64,000 nt of DNA. Origin: Saxibacter everestensis. Its GTDB lineage: Bacteria; Actinomycetota; Actinomycetes; Actinomycetales; Brevibacteriaceae. Location of the stretch: assembly GCF_025787225.1 (NCBI RefSeq), contig NZ_CP090958.1, positions 2,838,550 through 2,902,549 on the forward strand, written 5' to 3'. Within the stretch, counting starts at the first letter, position 1, and every line of letters starts with the position of its first letter. The position numbers and the translations under genes are program-made. A model generated the notes under the pieces. That model did not search any database. It had not been told where the DNA came from and saw nothing but the letters and a program-made list of their open reading frames with translations. Of the stretch, positions 9,138 through 19,141 are shown piece after piece.

Positions 9138-9151
9138 GCCCCGGCTGGGGC
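9138..9151 (+). terminator. Short hairpin after the FadR-type gene
   Basis: GCCCC-ggct-GGGGC starts just after the stop codon. The stem is 5 bp of G:C and there is no T-run, so this is a weak terminator candidate in the 89-bp convergent gap with nei2. Confidence 0.35.
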
Positions 9152-9226
9152 ACCTGGCTCAGTCACCCTAGTTCCGACGTGCCTTAAATTTCTCGTTTCC
9201 GGGACATCCAGATTCAGGTTACGCGT

Positions 9227-10042
9227 TCAGTTTGCGCGTTCCGGCTGGCAGCGTGGGCACCAGTAGATTGCTCGGCGCCGGTCCTCGTCGGCGGCTTCGG
9301 CGGCTTCGGCGGCTTCGGCGACCGATGATGTGCGGATGATGCTGCCACATCGTCGGCACGGCTGTCCCTCCCGGCGGTAGACCCATAGAGATTTGCCCCG
9401 TCGCTCGTCTCCGGTTGTGCACCTGATCGATCTGTTCTTGTTGAATTGCAGCATCCGGAACGCGGTATCGATAAGTTTCGCCGGGTCGGCGATCTGCCGG
9501 ACCAGAATCTGCGGATGCAGCCCACGCAGGAAGCAGAGTTCGTTCCGGTAGACGTTGCCGACACCCGCCATCACCCGCTGGTCCAACAGGACGGCCCCGA
9601 CATCCCGGTCCGGCTCGGCCAGGAATCGGGTCAGGGCCTGCCCCGCGTCCCAGTCCGGGCCGAGCAGGTCCGGGCCGAGGTAGGCCAGCAGATCACTCTC
9701 TTCCCGCCGCGGCAAGACCTGGAGTGTCCCCAGCGAAAAGCCGACGGCAACCTTGTCCTCGGTTGTGAGTATCGCTCGGGCCTGGAAGGCGGGGCGCCGC
9801 CACCGCTCGCCAGGGGCATACACCTGCCACGAGCCCTCCATCTTCAGGTGCGAGTGAACCGTCAGGTCACCGGCCCTGAGCAGCAGGTGTTTTCCGCGGC
9901 TCAGCACTCCCTCGACGACTCGTCCGCTGAGATCGACGGTTGCGTATCGCGGCACTCGGAAATCACTCGCCAGCAGTGTTCTTCCGGCAAGCGCTTGGTC
10001 GAGCCTGCGCGCGGTCAGCCAGACGGTATCTCCTTCAGGCAC
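9227..10042 (-). CDS. nei2: Fpg/Nei-family DNA glycosylase (Nei2-like)
   Basis: A 271-residue base-excision repair enzyme. Pro2-Glu3 (MPEGDT) supply the catalytic N-terminal proline and glutamate; the H2TH region lies around 130-190 and a C-terminal zinc finger (CRRC...CPRC) ends the protein. The finger loop is unusually long: 29 residues between the two Cys pairs versus 16 in E. coli Fpg, expanded by AEA-type triplets from a 9-bp DNA repeat at 9291-9317. The gene overlaps lhr by 8 bp; lhr followed by nei2 is a known actinobacterial pairing. It removes oxidised bases, probably pyrimidines. Confidence 0.9.
   Translation of the reverse strand: MPEGDTVWLTARRLDQALAGRTLLASDFRVPRYATVDLSGRVVEGVLSRGKHLLLRAGDLTVHSHLKMEGSWQVYAPGERWRRPAFQARAILTTEDKVAVGFSLGTLQVLPRREESDLLAYLGPDLLGPDWDAGQALTRFLAEPDRDVGAVLLDQRVMAGVGNVYRNELCFLRGLHPQILVRQIADPAKLIDTAFRMLQFNKNRSIRCTTGDERRGKSLWVYRREGQPCRRCGSIIRTSSVAEAAEAAEAADEDRRRAIYWCPRCQPERAN
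9291..9317. repeat. 9-bp tandem repeat (x3) inside the nei2 zinc finger
   Basis: Three perfect copies of gcggcttcg lie end to end and continue imperfectly for a few bases. On the coding strand they give alternating Ala and Glu residues in the loop between the two zinc-binding Cys pairs. Confidence 0.85.
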
Positions 10043-13000
10043 GGATCCGCAGGCCTTTGGGACTCGGATAGAAGCCGGCAGCCTCCATCATCACCGCCAA
10101 CCGGGTTCCGCCGATGTACTCGCCATCGGCCTTCTCCACCACGAGTTTCTCGACCCCGCCGGCCTTCACTGTGCCGGCCAGCGATTCGATGGCGGATTTC
10201 AGCGAGTCCTCATCCTCAGTGAAGGTGAGCACTGTCCTGCCGCCCCGCTCGACATAAAGAGTCAGTTCTCCGTCGCACAGCACCACGAGTGCCCCCGCCT
10301 TACGTCCGGGCCGGTGCTGGGATTCCGCGGCTTCACGGACCGGCCAGGGCAGGGCGGCACCGTATGGATTGGCCGGGTCGGTCGCTGCAAGCGTGACCGT
10401 CTCCAGCGCAGCGACGGCTCTGCTATCGCGCGACTGGTAGCGACGGAGCCGGTCGATGGTCGACGCCGCGGCGAACTGGGCTGCGCCAAGACCTTCGACA
10501 AAGTACCCGCGACGGCAGCGGCCGGAATCCTCGAAGCCACTGAGCACCTTGTAGGCAAGCGCGAAACCTCCGGTGATCCCCTCGCTGGTCACCGAGCCGC
10601 GCAACACAATTCCGTGCCGGTCCAGAAGTTGTTCGGCCATCGCATGCGCGCGCAGGGTTGGGTCCGGCTCAGGCTCAGGCAGCAGGGACCAGCGCCCTGC
10701 CGCCGAGGGCGGCCCGGTCCGACTTGGTACCGCAGCGCGTCCGAGGCCGGAGCGGTACGAGCGGGCCCGCGGCGTTCGGCGTCGAACCGAGTGTGCAGGC
10801 TTTCCGCCTCCAATCAATGAGCGCAGCGGCGCGAATGTGTCATTGCTGAGGTATCCGGCCCAGACCAGGTCCCACAGGTCGCTGTGCAATGACTCGTCAT
10901 CGAGACTGCCGATCGCGTCAGACAGCTGACGGAAGAAGAATGCGCCACCACCGCCAAGGGTGTCGAGAATGTTGCGCTGGCGCTCATTCGGCTCGAATTC
11001 CGCGTCCCGCTGCACGCTGAGCGGCAATGTCTCTGCGGGATGGAGGCTGATCCAGCCGTCGCGGCCGGGCAGGCTGCCGGCTCCTGACCAGACGACCTCG
11101 CCATTTGCGGTGAGCTCATCCAGCATGGCTGGACTGTAATCGGCAACACGGCTGGCAAGGATCAGGGACTCCCAGGCCGATGCCGGAGCTGGCACGCCTG
11201 CCAGCTGGTCGAGCACAGTCAGCACGCCATCGGCCCCGGTCAGCTCGCTGCCAACATGCTGCCAGGCAGGCAGGAACCGGCCCAGTGCGGCCTGTGGGAC
11301 GGGCTCGACCTCATTGCGCAGGGCCGCGAGCGAGCGACGCCTCAGCTGCGACAGCACAGCGGTGTCGCACCACTCGCTGCCCTGGTGTCCCGGCCGGAAC
11401 TCCCCTTCGACCACGCGACGATCGGCAGCCAGCCGACGCAGCGTTTCGAGTGCCACCGCCACGCCGATTCCGAACCGGACGGCAACATCGTCGGCGGTGA
11501 ACGGCCCGTGTGTTCGGGCATAGCGGCCAATCACATCGCCTAGTGGATCTCCGACTGGCTGGAGGAATGCAGCCGGGATGCCGGCGGGAGGCGGCACGCC
11601 GAGGCCATCGCGCAACCGGGCGGCATCCTCAATCGGAACCCACCAGAGCCCCCCGGCAAACGGAACTTCAAGGATTCGTTTCGCCGACCTCAGCTCGTCC
11701 AGCCATTGCCGCGGATTCAGATCCGAATCGCACCGCGCCGCCACTTCCTCGATGGTCAGCGGTCCGAGGAGCCTCAGCAGGTCGGCGAGTTCCTCTGCCG
11801 TTCGCGCCCTGCGGTCCGGCGCGAGGTGCTGCAATTCGCGCTCGGTCTGCCCGATTACCTGCTCGTCGAGCAGCTCACGCAGGTCAGCCCGGCCAAGCAG
11901 TTCCGACAGCAGCGTGGTGTCCAGGGACAACGCGGCGGCGCGACGTTCCGCCAGCGGCGAGTCCGAGTCGTACATGAACGATGCGACGTAGCCAAACAGC
12001 AGGGCCTGTGCGAACGGAGAGGCTGTTTCAGTCGTCACTTCCGCCAGCGAGATGTCGCGGGCACTGATCCGGCGCGCCAGGCCGAGCAGCGACGGCACAT
12101 CGTAAACGTCCTGCAGGCATTCCCGCACCGTTTCCAGGATGATCGGAAAGCTCGGATACTTCCGGGCCACATCCAGTAGTTGCGCGGATCGCTGACGCTG
12201 CTGCCATAGCGGCGAGCGCCTGCCAGGATTCCGCCGCGGCAACAGCAACGCGCGGGCCGCGCATTCCCGGAAGCGCGACGCGAACAGCGCCGAGCCGCCG
12301 ACCTGCTCGGTGACAAGTGCTTCGAGCTCTTCCGGCTCGAAGACGAACAGCTCGGCGCCAGGAGGCTCCTCGCCCATGTCCGGCACCCGGAGCACGATGC
12401 CGTCGTCGCTGGCGGCGACGGCGCCGTCGATCCCGTAACGCTCCTGCAGACGCGCGCCGATCGCGAGCGCCCACGGAGCATGTACCGGAGTGCCGAAGGG
12501 TGAGTGCAGCACGACGCGCCAGTCGCCCAGTTCGTCCCGGAAGCGCTCAACCACGAGCATCCGATCGCTGGGAACGTGCCGGGTGGCGTCCTGCTGTGCC
12601 CGGAGGAATGTGACCAGGTTATTTGCCGCCCATTCGTCCAGGCCTGCCGCCTCGGCGCGACGCAAGGCCGTCGTTTTATCGGCGCCGGCGACCTCCCGAG
12701 TGAAGACGCCCAGCGCCTCGCCCAGTTCGAACGGCCGGCCAAGGTTGTCGCCGAGCCAGAACGGCAGCCGACCCGGTTGTCCGAATGCCGGGCTCACCAA
12801 TACCCGGTCGTGGGTGATGTCTTGAATCTTCCAGCTGGTGGCGCCGAGGGCGAATACATCGCCGACCCGCGATTCGTACACCATCTCCTCATCGAGCTCC
12901 CCGACGCGCGAGGCCTTCTCCCCCACCATGAATACGCCGAACATGCCCCGATCGGGGATCGTGCCACCGGAGGTTACTGCAAGTCGCTGGGCGCCGGGAC

Positions 13001-14651
13001 GGCCGGTCACAGTTCCGGCCTCGCGGTCCCACACCACCCGCGGGCGCAGCTCGGCAAACTCGTCCGAGGGATATCGACCGGCAAGCAGATCGAGAGTCGC
13101 ATCGAAAACAGACCTCGGCAGCGTGGCGAAGGGCGCCGCCATCCGCACCGTGGTGAACCAGTCATCGACGTCGAGCGTGTCCATTGCCGCCGCGGCGACG
13201 GTTTGCTGGGCAAGCACATCGAGAGGATTCCGTGGAACACTCATCGACTCGATCGCCCGGGCGACCATCCGCTCAGCCGTAACCGCTGCATGCACGAGAT
13301 CGGTGCGCTGTTTCGGGTAGATCACCCCGCGGGATATCTCGCCGACCTGATGGCCGGCACGGCCGATCCGCTGCAGGCCGCTTGCCACCGACGGCGGCGA
13401 TTCCACCTGGACGACCAGATCGACGGCGCCCATGTCGATACCGAGTTCGAGGCTGCTGGTCGCGACCACACAGCGAAGCCGTCCCGACTTCAGGTCATCC
13501 TCGATCAAAGCCCGCTGTTCCTTGCTGACCGAACCGTGGTGCGCCCTGGCCAGCAGCGGTTCTGCGCCGTAGGACGTCTCGCTTTGCGCCATCATCTGGG
13601 CCGGAGGCGGCACGGCCGGCTTCCGGTCGTTCAGGGACGTTCGTCCGGCAAGCTGCGCGGAGTAGATCTCATTGAACCTCGAGGTCAACCGCTCGGCCAG
13701 CCGGCGCGAGTTGGCGAACACAATCGATGACTTGTGCTCCAGGACCCGTTTGACAATGCTTTCTTCGACGTGCGGCCAGATCGAATTGTCGGAGTTGTCT
13801 GAGTTGTCGGCCTTGTCGGTTCCGGCTACCGGCGGCGATGCGCCCAGCTCGGTCATGTCCTCAACCGGCACGACGACGCGCAGGTCGAAGGTCTTACTAG
13901 CCTCCGGCGCGACAACCCGCACCGGGTGTTTGCCACCAAGGAACCGGGCAATCTCCTCTTGTGGTCGTACCGTTGCGGATAGCCCGATCCGCTGCGCCGG
14001 ACTCTCCAGGATCGCGTCGAGTCGCTCCAGGGACAGGGCCAGATGAGCCCCGCGCTTGGTGCCTGCGACGGCGTGCACCTCATCGACGATGACCGTATCG
14101 ACGGAGGCGAGGGATTCCCGTGCCGCGGAGGTGAGCATCAGGAACAGCGATTCCGGCGTGGTGATCAGGATGTCGGGCGGTCTGCTGACGAGCGAACGCC
14201 GCTCGGCCGGACTGGTGTCACCGGATCGCACGCCGACCCGGACGTGCGGCGCGGGCAGCCCCATGCCGCGTGCTGTCTGGGAGATCCCGACCAGGGGCGC
14301 GCGCAGATTACGTTCCACGTCAACGGCGAGGGCCTTCAAGGGCGAGATATAAAGCACCCTGGTCGCGGCCTTGTCCTGCCGGCCGGCCGCGGCTCCGGCG
14401 CTCGGTCGGCCAGCGTCGGCGGACTCGGCGTCGGCATCGGTTTCTCCGGCAGCGAGCCGGTCAAGCGCCCAGAGGAAGGCCGCGAGCGTCTTGCCCGAAC
14501 CGGTGGGTGCGACGACAAGCGCATTGGCGCCCGATGACACGGCATCCCACGCGCCGGCCTGGGCGCTGGTCGGCGCGGCAAACGCGCGGCTGAACCACTC
14601 CCTGGTGGCCGGCGAAAACCGCCGCAACACGTCCTCGGTTCTGCTCACCAC
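10035..14651 (-). CDS. lhr: Lhr-type ATP-dependent helicase
   Basis: About 1538 residues, the same length as E. coli Lhr. The N-terminal helicase core shows Walker A APTGSGKT (about 48-55), a DEVH box, SATV and the GIDMGAVDLVVQ and QRIGRAGH motifs; the long C-terminal half is the Lhr-specific extension. Lhr is a 3'-5' DNA helicase/translocase of the mitomycin-C and alkylation damage response in mycobacteria. The frame extends to 14786 but would overlap the symporter gene; GTG at 14651 (or the next GTG at 14648) gives the family N-terminus RTEDVLRRFSPATREWF. A (DNS)3 run encoded near 13785-13820 is a small surface-loop repeat. It overlaps nei2, so the two are probably co-expressed. Confidence 0.93.
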   Translation of the reverse strand: MVSRTEDVLRRFSPATREWFSRAFAAPTSAQAGAWDAVSSGANALVVAPTGSGKTLAAFLWALDRLAAGETDADAESADAGRPSAGAAAGRQDKAATRVLYISPLKALAVDVERNLRAPLVGISQTARGMGLPAPHVRVGVRSGDTSPAERRSLVSRPPDILITTPESLFLMLTSAARESLASVDTVIVDEVHAVAGTKRGAHLALSLERLDAILESPAQRIGLSATVRPQEEIARFLGGKHPVRVVAPEASKTFDLRVVVPVEDMTELGASPPVAGTDKADNSDNSDNSIWPHVEESIVKRVLEHKSSIVFANSRRLAERLTSRFNEIYSAQLAGRTSLNDRKPAVPPPAQMMAQSETSYGAEPLLARAHHGSVSKEQRALIEDDLKSGRLRCVVATSSLELGIDMGAVDLVVQVESPPSVASGLQRIGRAGHQVGEISRGVIYPKQRTDLVHAAVTAERMVARAIESMSVPRNPLDVLAQQTVAAAAMDTLDVDDWFTTVRMAAPFATLPRSVFDATLDLLAGRYPSDEFAELRPRVVWDREAGTVTGRPGAQRLAVTSGGTIPDRGMFGVFMVGEKASRVGELDEEMVYESRVGDVFALGATSWKIQDITHDRVLVSPAFGQPGRLPFWLGDNLGRPFELGEALGVFTREVAGADKTTALRRAEAAGLDEWAANNLVTFLRAQQDATRHVPSDRMLVVERFRDELGDWRVVLHSPFGTPVHAPWALAIGARLQERYGIDGAVAASDDGIVLRVPDMGEEPPGAELFVFEPEELEALVTEQVGGSALFASRFRECAARALLLPRRNPGRRSPLWQQRQRSAQLLDVARKYPSFPIILETVRECLQDVYDVPSLLGLARRISARDISLAEVTTETASPFAQALLFGYVASFMYDSDSPLAERRAAALSLDTTLLSELLGRADLRELLDEQVIGQTERELQHLAPDRRARTAEELADLLRLLGPLTIEEVAARCDSDLNPRQWLDELRSAKRILEVPFAGGLWWVPIEDAARLRDGLGVPPPAGIPAAFLQPVGDPLGDVIGRYARTHGPFTADDVAVRFGIGVAVALETLRRLAADRRVVEGEFRPGHQGSEWCDTAVLSQLRRRSLAALRNEVEPVPQAALGRFLPAWQHVGSELTGADGVLTVLDQLAGVPAPASAWESLILASRVADYSPAMLDELTANGEVVWSGAGSLPGRDGWISLHPAETLPLSVQRDAEFEPNERQRNILDTLGGGGAFFFRQLSDAIGSLDDESLHSDLWDLVWAGYLSNDTFAPLRSLIGGGKPAHSVRRRTPRARSYRSGLGRAAVPSRTGPPSAAGRWSLLPEPEPDPTLRAHAMAEQLLDRHGIVLRGSVTSEGITGGFALAYKVLSGFEDSGRCRRGYFVEGLGAAQFAAASTIDRLRRYQSRDSRAVAALETVTLAATDPANPYGAALPWPVREAAESQHRPGRKAGALVVLCDGELTLYVERGGRTVLTFTEDEDSLKSAIESLAGTVKAGGVEKLVVEKADGEYIGGTRLAVMMEAAGFYPSPKGLRIRA

Positions 14652-14716
14652 TCCATGCTGGCACAGACCACCGACAACGCGACCGGCATAAGGCGCGGCC
14701 GCAGGCAGCCTCAGGG

Positions 14717-16180
14717 TCAGCTCGTCCGGTTCGTTTCCGGATCTCCCTCGATCGACTGGTCTTTGCCGCTGATCCGCTTCGTCCACGCCGTCAGGATTTC
14801 CGGATCGGTCGGCTTAGTCAGCAGGCTGACCGCGATGTAGACCACAAGTGCAGAACCCAAGCCGTAGTAGATCGGTTCGTTGGCGAAGATGTCACGTACG
14901 ACCAGCATGGTGCCGATCGTGACGACGCCACCCGCAATCATCGACGCCATCGCGCCCACGATCGTGCCGCGCTTCCACACCAGGCCGCCGATAATCGCAA
15001 CCAGCAGGCCGCCGACCAGCAGGTCGTAGGCAATCGTCAGCGCGCCGACCACGTCCTGGATCAGGCACGCCAGCCCAAGCATCAGGATGCCGAAGGCGAG
15101 GATGTAGAGCCGGTTGCCCCTGATCTCGTCGTGGCTGGATTTCTCCGCGGCGGCGTGCCGCTTGAACAGTGCCGCGACCACGTCCTTGTTCGCAACTGTG
15201 GCCGCGGCAATCAGTGTGCCGGAGGAAGTCGACATGATCGCGGCCAACGCGGCGGCCAGAACGAGGCCGGCAAGGGCCGGCGGCAGCGTACCGCCCACGA
15301 CCTGGGCAAACGCGTCATCTGCCACCTCGAGGTTCGGGATGATGACCTTCGTCGCCATGCCGATCATGGCCCCGGCAACGCCGAATGCCAAGCAGTAGAG
15401 ACCGGACGTCAGTCCACCCCAGCGCGCAACGCCCGGGCTGCGCGAAGTGAATACCCGCTGCCAGATGTCCTGACCGATCAGCAGGCCGAAGCCGTAGATC
15501 ACGAAATAGGTCAGGATGGTGCCGCCGCCGATCGCGGTCAGGCTGAAGAACTCCGGAGGCAGCGCGGCCTGCATCCCGCTCCAGCCGCCTGCCTTGCTGA
15601 TCACGATCGGCAGCAGAATGAAGAAGATGCCGACGGTCATGATCAGGAACTGCACGAAGTCGGTCAGCGTGATCGACCACATTCCGCCCAGAATCGAGTA
15701 GATGATCACCACGCTTCCGCCGAGCAGGATGGCCGGAATCCGGTCGATGTCGAAGAGCACGCTGAAGACCGTGCCGTAGGCAACGGTCGAAGTGACGGCG
15801 AGAAACAGTGCGTAGAACATCATGATCGTGCCGGACAGCAGCGCCGATCCCCTGCCGTAGCGCAGGTCCAGCATCTGCGGGACGGTATAGACCCGAAGTT
15901 TCTGGATCCGGCCGGCGAACAGCAGGCTGAGCACGCAAATCCCGATGCCGATGGCGAACACCAACCACATCCCGGAGATGCCGTGGGTGTAGCCGAGCCC
16001 GACTCCGCCGATGGTCGACGCGCCACCGAGCACCACAGCGGCAAGAGTGCCGGAGTACAGGAATGGGCCGAGCCGGCGACCCGCGACGAGGAAGTCCGAC
16101 TCGCTCTTGGCGCGACTGCGGCCCCAGAGTCCGATGCCGATCATGCCAAGCATGTAGACGACGATGACGACTATGTCCAT
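14717..16180 (-). CDS. Sodium:solute symporter (SSS family)
   Basis: A 487-residue transporter with about 13 membrane helices. The GRRLGPFLYSGTL segment and the ALAAIMSTSSGTLIAAATV stretch are typical of the SSS family, whose members move amino acids, sugars, urea or carboxylates with sodium. The ATG at 16180 has AAAGGG 7 nt upstream; the TTG six bases earlier does not. It is the last gene of a minus-strand operon after a TPP enzyme and a ureohydrolase, which suggests uptake of a guanidino compound or related amino acid. The substrate is inferred. Confidence 0.88.
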   Translation of the reverse strand: MDIVVIVVYMLGMIGIGLWGRSRAKSESDFLVAGRRLGPFLYSGTLAAVVLGGASTIGGVGLGYTHGISGMWLVFAIGIGICVLSLLFAGRIQKLRVYTVPQMLDLRYGRGSALLSGTIMMFYALFLAVTSTVAYGTVFSVLFDIDRIPAILLGGSVVIIYSILGGMWSITLTDFVQFLIMTVGIFFILLPIVISKAGGWSGMQAALPPEFFSLTAIGGGTILTYFVIYGFGLLIGQDIWQRVFTSRSPGVARWGGLTSGLYCLAFGVAGAMIGMATKVIIPNLEVADDAFAQVVGGTLPPALAGLVLAAALAAIMSTSSGTLIAAATVANKDVVAALFKRHAAAEKSSHDEIRGNRLYILAFGILMLGLACLIQDVVGALTIAYDLLVGGLLVAIIGGLVWKRGTIVGAMASMIAGGVVTIGTMLVVRDIFANEPIYYGLGSALVVYIAVSLLTKPTDPEILTAWTKRISGKDQSIEGDPETNRTS

Positions 16181-16231
16181 GGTCAAACCCTTTGTCGTGG
16201 CGACCCGCCTATTGCGGGCCGACGCAGTGAA

Positions 16232-17938
16232 CTAACTGGTGAGGTCGAGCGTGATGATGGTGGGGCCGTTGCAGCTGAGCGCGTCGGAGACCAGCGACGT
16301 CAGGTCTTCGACCCGGGTCGTCCTGACCCCGCGGGCACCCATCGATTCGCCAAGTGCGGCGAAGTCTGGGCGGCGAAGTTTAACGCCGACGTGCTCCATC
16401 TCGCGGGAGTCCATCTGATCCTGGATTTCGCGATAACCGCCGTTGTCGATGATGACGATCGGGATGGCGAGCTCCAGTTCGACCGCGGTCATGATCTCCT
16501 GGATCGAGAACATCGCCGCCCCGTCACCGAGCAGGCAGACGACCTGATTGTCAGGGGCACCGAGCTTCGCGCCGATCGCCGCTGGGATGCCGTAGCCGAG
16601 TGTTGCGAAGCCAGGCATGTACAGGTGCTGGTACGGCTTTCGGGCGGCAAAGAAGTGCACGGATCCGAGGTAGGTGATCTGCGAGCTGTCACCGGTCAGG
16701 ATCGCGTCGTCGTTCATCGCCGCCCGCACGGCGGCACAGATGGCGGGCGCCACCGGGTAGTCCGGCTCCGCCTCCGCATACGATGCCTCACGGAGCTTTG
16801 CCGCGCGTTCGCCGCCCGCGCTGCGGTCGACATCAGCACCCGTCGGCCCGTTGCCCGCATCGTGTTCGGCATCCGAACCGCTTTCGCCGCCCGCCGGCTC
16901 GGACCGATGCGTTTCGGTGAGGCGGGTCTGAATGGCGGCCAGGAACTCACCGGCATCGCCATGACCCAGAATCTTTCCGGGCAGGTTCTTGTGCAGTTGG
17001 TCTGGATCGATATCGCAGCGGATCACCAGCGGCCTGGCCGGCGCGTCCGGCTCGCCGCCGATCCGTCCTCCCCATAGGTCGGAATCCGCAAGCTCCGTGC
17101 CGACAACAAGGATGACGTCGCATTTCGCCGATTCATCTTGGATGGCGCGCAGCCGGATATTGGCGCCAAGCGACAGCGGATGCAGTTCGTCCAGCACGCC
17201 CTTGCCATTGACCGTCGTGACAACTGGCGCGTCCAGCGTCTCCGCCAGCCGGGTCACCTCGGTGCTGGCATGACAGGCGCCGCCGCCGGCAACGATGAGT
17301 GGACGGCCGGCCGAAGCGAGCGCCTCGGCTGCTGCCGCGACGGCATCCTGATTGGCAACCGGCCGCGATACCTGCTGTTGCGCCGCCGGACTGCCCGACC
17401 ACGAGCCTTCGAGGATGTCCAGCGGAACCTCTATGTGCACAGGGCCCGGACGCCCTGACCGGAACGTGGCGAACGCATCCGCGACGGCCTGGGCAGCGCC
17501 CTCCGCGGTCCGGGTACGGCGGCTCCACAACAGAAGATGCTCGATCGCGCCGCTGGCGTCCTTGGTTTCGTGCAGCAGCCCGGCATCCGCACGTTCAAGT
17601 CCGACCGGGACTCCCGGCGAGAGCACCAGCATCGGCCGGGATTCGGCATAGGCGGTGGCAGCCGCGGTGATCACGTTCGTCAGGCCGGGGCCGGATGTCG
17701 TGATCACCACGCCGGGCTTGCCGGTGACCTGCCAGTAGCCGTCGGCGGCATATCCCGCGCCCTGCTCGTGCCGCGGCGTGACTGCCCGGATGCCGAATGT
17801 CTTCAGATGCCGATAGAACTCGAGGTTATGAGTGCCTGGGATGCCGAAGATCATCTCCACGCCGTGTGCGTGCAGGGTGGAGACGACGGCGAGGGCACCG
17901 TTGCGGAACTTCTCCGGCGTACCGGCGAAATCGGTCAT
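16232..17938 (-). CDS. TPP-dependent 2-oxoacid decarboxylase-like enzyme (possibly 2-ketoarginine decarboxylase, AruI-like)
   Basis: A 568-residue enzyme of the acetolactate synthase / benzoylformate decarboxylase superfamily with three domains: N-terminal PYR domain with the catalytic Glu58 in RHEQGAGYAADG, a central domain, and a C-terminal PP domain with GDGAAMFS...N for TPP and Mg2+. A low-complexity acidic linker (about 335-385) separates the central and PP domains, longer than usual. The gene sits 5 bp after a ureohydrolase and before a symporter. In the Pseudomonas arginine transaminase pathway AruI decarboxylates 5-guanidino-2-oxopentanoate and a guanidinobutyrase acts later; this context favours that reaction, but a generic acetolactate synthase-like function cannot be excluded. 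Confidence 0.75.
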   Translation of the reverse strand: MTDFAGTPEKFRNGALAVVSTLHAHGVEMIFGIPGTHNLEFYRHLKTFGIRAVTPRHEQGAGYAADGYWQVTGKPGVVITTSGPGLTNVITAAATAYAESRPMLVLSPGVPVGLERADAGLLHETKDASGAIEHLLLWSRRTRTAEGAAQAVADAFATFRSGRPGPVHIEVPLDILEGSWSGSPAAQQQVSRPVANQDAVAAAAEALASAGRPLIVAGGGACHASTEVTRLAETLDAPVVTTVNGKGVLDELHPLSLGANIRLRAIQDESAKCDVILVVGTELADSDLWGGRIGGEPDAPARPLVIRCDIDPDQLHKNLPGKILGHGDAGEFLAAIQTRLTETHRSEPAGGESGSDAEHDAGNGPTGADVDRSAGGERAAKLREASYAEAEPDYPVAPAICAAVRAAMNDDAILTGDSSQITYLGSVHFFAARKPYQHLYMPGFATLGYGIPAAIGAKLGAPDNQVVCLLGDGAAMFSIQEIMTAVELELAIPIVIIDNGGYREIQDQMDSREMEHVGVKLRRPDFAALGESMGARGVRTTRVEDLTSLVSDALSCNGPTIITLDLTS

Positions 17939-17943
17939 TGTCC

Positions 17944-18990
17944 CTACTTCGCCCTATCCGGCGTAACGCCGAGATGTGCCGCGATCGGACCGGTCGGTCC
18001 GGTGGCGCCCTGGGCGTTAGCGCCCATCACCGACAGCAACTCGTAGCCGACCTGGGCGGCGGCGAGTCCGGTGATTTCCGCGTGATCGTAAGCCGGTGCA
18101 ACCTCGACGATCTCCGCCCCGACGATGTTGAGGCCCTGTAGACCGCGGATTGAGTTCAGCAGCTCGCGGCTGGTCATCCCGCCGGCCTCCGGGGTTCCGG
18201 TACCTGGCGCGGCAGCAGGGTCGAGCACATCGATGTCGACCGAAACGTAGACCGGTGCATCACCGAGCCGGCGGCGCATCCGCTCGATCACGTTCTCGAT
18301 GCCCTTGAACTGGTAGTCGTCGCTGCGCACGATCTGGAAGCCGAGGACGGCATCATCCTCGAGGTCCTTCTTCGAGTACAGCGGACCGCGAATGCCGATA
18401 TGCATGCTGCGTTCGAGATCGATCAGACCTTCTTCGGAGGCGCGGCGGAATGGCGTGCCATGCGTGTAGGGCGCTCCGAAATAGGTGTCCCAGGTGTCGA
18501 GGTGCGCGTCGAAATGCAACACCGCGATCTTGCCGTGGGTGCGGGCGTGCGAACGAAGCATCGGCAGCGCAATCGTGTGGTCCCCGCCGATGGTCAGCAG
18601 CTTGGCGCCGTCGGCCCGGAGCTCGTCGGCGGCCTGCTCGATCGAGGTGATCGCCTCCTCGATGTTGAACGGGTTGACGCCGATATCACCGCAATCCGCG
18701 ACCTGCTGGCTGGCGAACGGGAATACGTCCGTCGCCTGGTTATAGGGGCGCAGCAGCCGCGAGGAGGCCCGGACATGCGACGGTCCGAACCGGGCGCCGC
18801 TGCGGTAGCTGACCCCGGCGTCATAGGGGATGCCAAGAATCTTGACGTCGACCGAACCCGCGCCGTGTTGGGTTTCCACCTGATCGATCCGCGGCAGCAG
18901 CCCGAACGTCGGCGGCCCGGCGAAGCGGGGAATCTGGGTACAGTCCTGCTGACCGATTGGTTCACGGTTTGACGATGATTCGACGCTCAC
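17944..18990 (-). CDS. Agmatinase/guanidinobutyrase-like ureohydrolase
   Basis: A 348-residue ureohydrolase with all metal ligands: His138 (GGDHT), Asp161, His163 and Asp165 (HFDAHLD), Asp252 and Asp254 (SVDIDVLDP). It hydrolyses a guanidino group to urea and an amine; agmatine and 4-guanidinobutyrate are the usual substrates. The open frame runs to 19209 and an ATG exists at 19017, but GTG at 18990 is chosen because GAAGGAG stands 6 nt upstream and the family N-terminus ([15 protein letters not shown]) follows. It heads an operon with a TPP decarboxylase and a sodium symporter and diverges from a PucR regulator, a context favouring guanidinobutyrase. Confidence 0.88.
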   Translation of the reverse strand: MSVESSSNREPIGQQDCTQIPRFAGPPTFGLLPRIDQVETQHGAGSVDVKILGIPYDAGVSYRSGARFGPSHVRASSRLLRPYNQATDVFPFASQQVADCGDIGVNPFNIEEAITSIEQAADELRADGAKLLTIGGDHTIALPMLRSHARTHGKIAVLHFDAHLDTWDTYFGAPYTHGTPFRRASEEGLIDLERSMHIGIRGPLYSKKDLEDDAVLGFQIVRSDDYQFKGIENVIERMRRRLGDAPVYVSVDIDVLDPAAAPGTGTPEAGGMTSRELLNSIRGLQGLNIVGAEIVEVAPAYDHAEITGLAAAQVGYELLSVMGANAQGATGPTGPIAAHLGVTPDRAK

Positions 18991-19141
18991 CTGATGCTCC
19001 TTCGCACACTTCTGCATTGAACTCCAAAGCCCTCTTTCGAACACAGGGCACCTATCGAACCTAGCGCCTGCTCCACCCCCTAACGCGATATACACACTGT
19101 CGAAGCGCAGACTTTGACACGCCACGGTGGATAATCGTGAC
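18991..19141. promoter_or_regulatory. Divergent promoter region of the ureohydrolase operon and PucR gene
   Basis: This 151-bp gap holds the ureohydrolase Shine-Dalgarno (GAAGGAG) and must hold both promoters. TTGACA at 19114-19119 on the + strand matches a -35 box, but the nearest AT-rich -10 candidate (GATAAT, 19130-19135) is only 10 bp away, so no promoter is claimed. Confidence 0.4.

Noticed and set aside
12504-13730. A 408-codon plus-strand frame opposite lhr
   Set aside because: It is a shadow of the helicase frame with no protein-like features.
13785-13820. 9-bp repeat in lhr encoding a DNS run
   Set aside because: It is short, in frame and in an evident loop between helicase motifs; listed under the gene and not pursued further.
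15131-17077. A 648-codon plus-strand open frame opposite the symporter and TPP enzyme genes
   Set aside because: It is rich in Asp, Arg, Gly and His with no domain, and runs antisense to two genes with intact motifs; GC-rich codon structure produces such frames.
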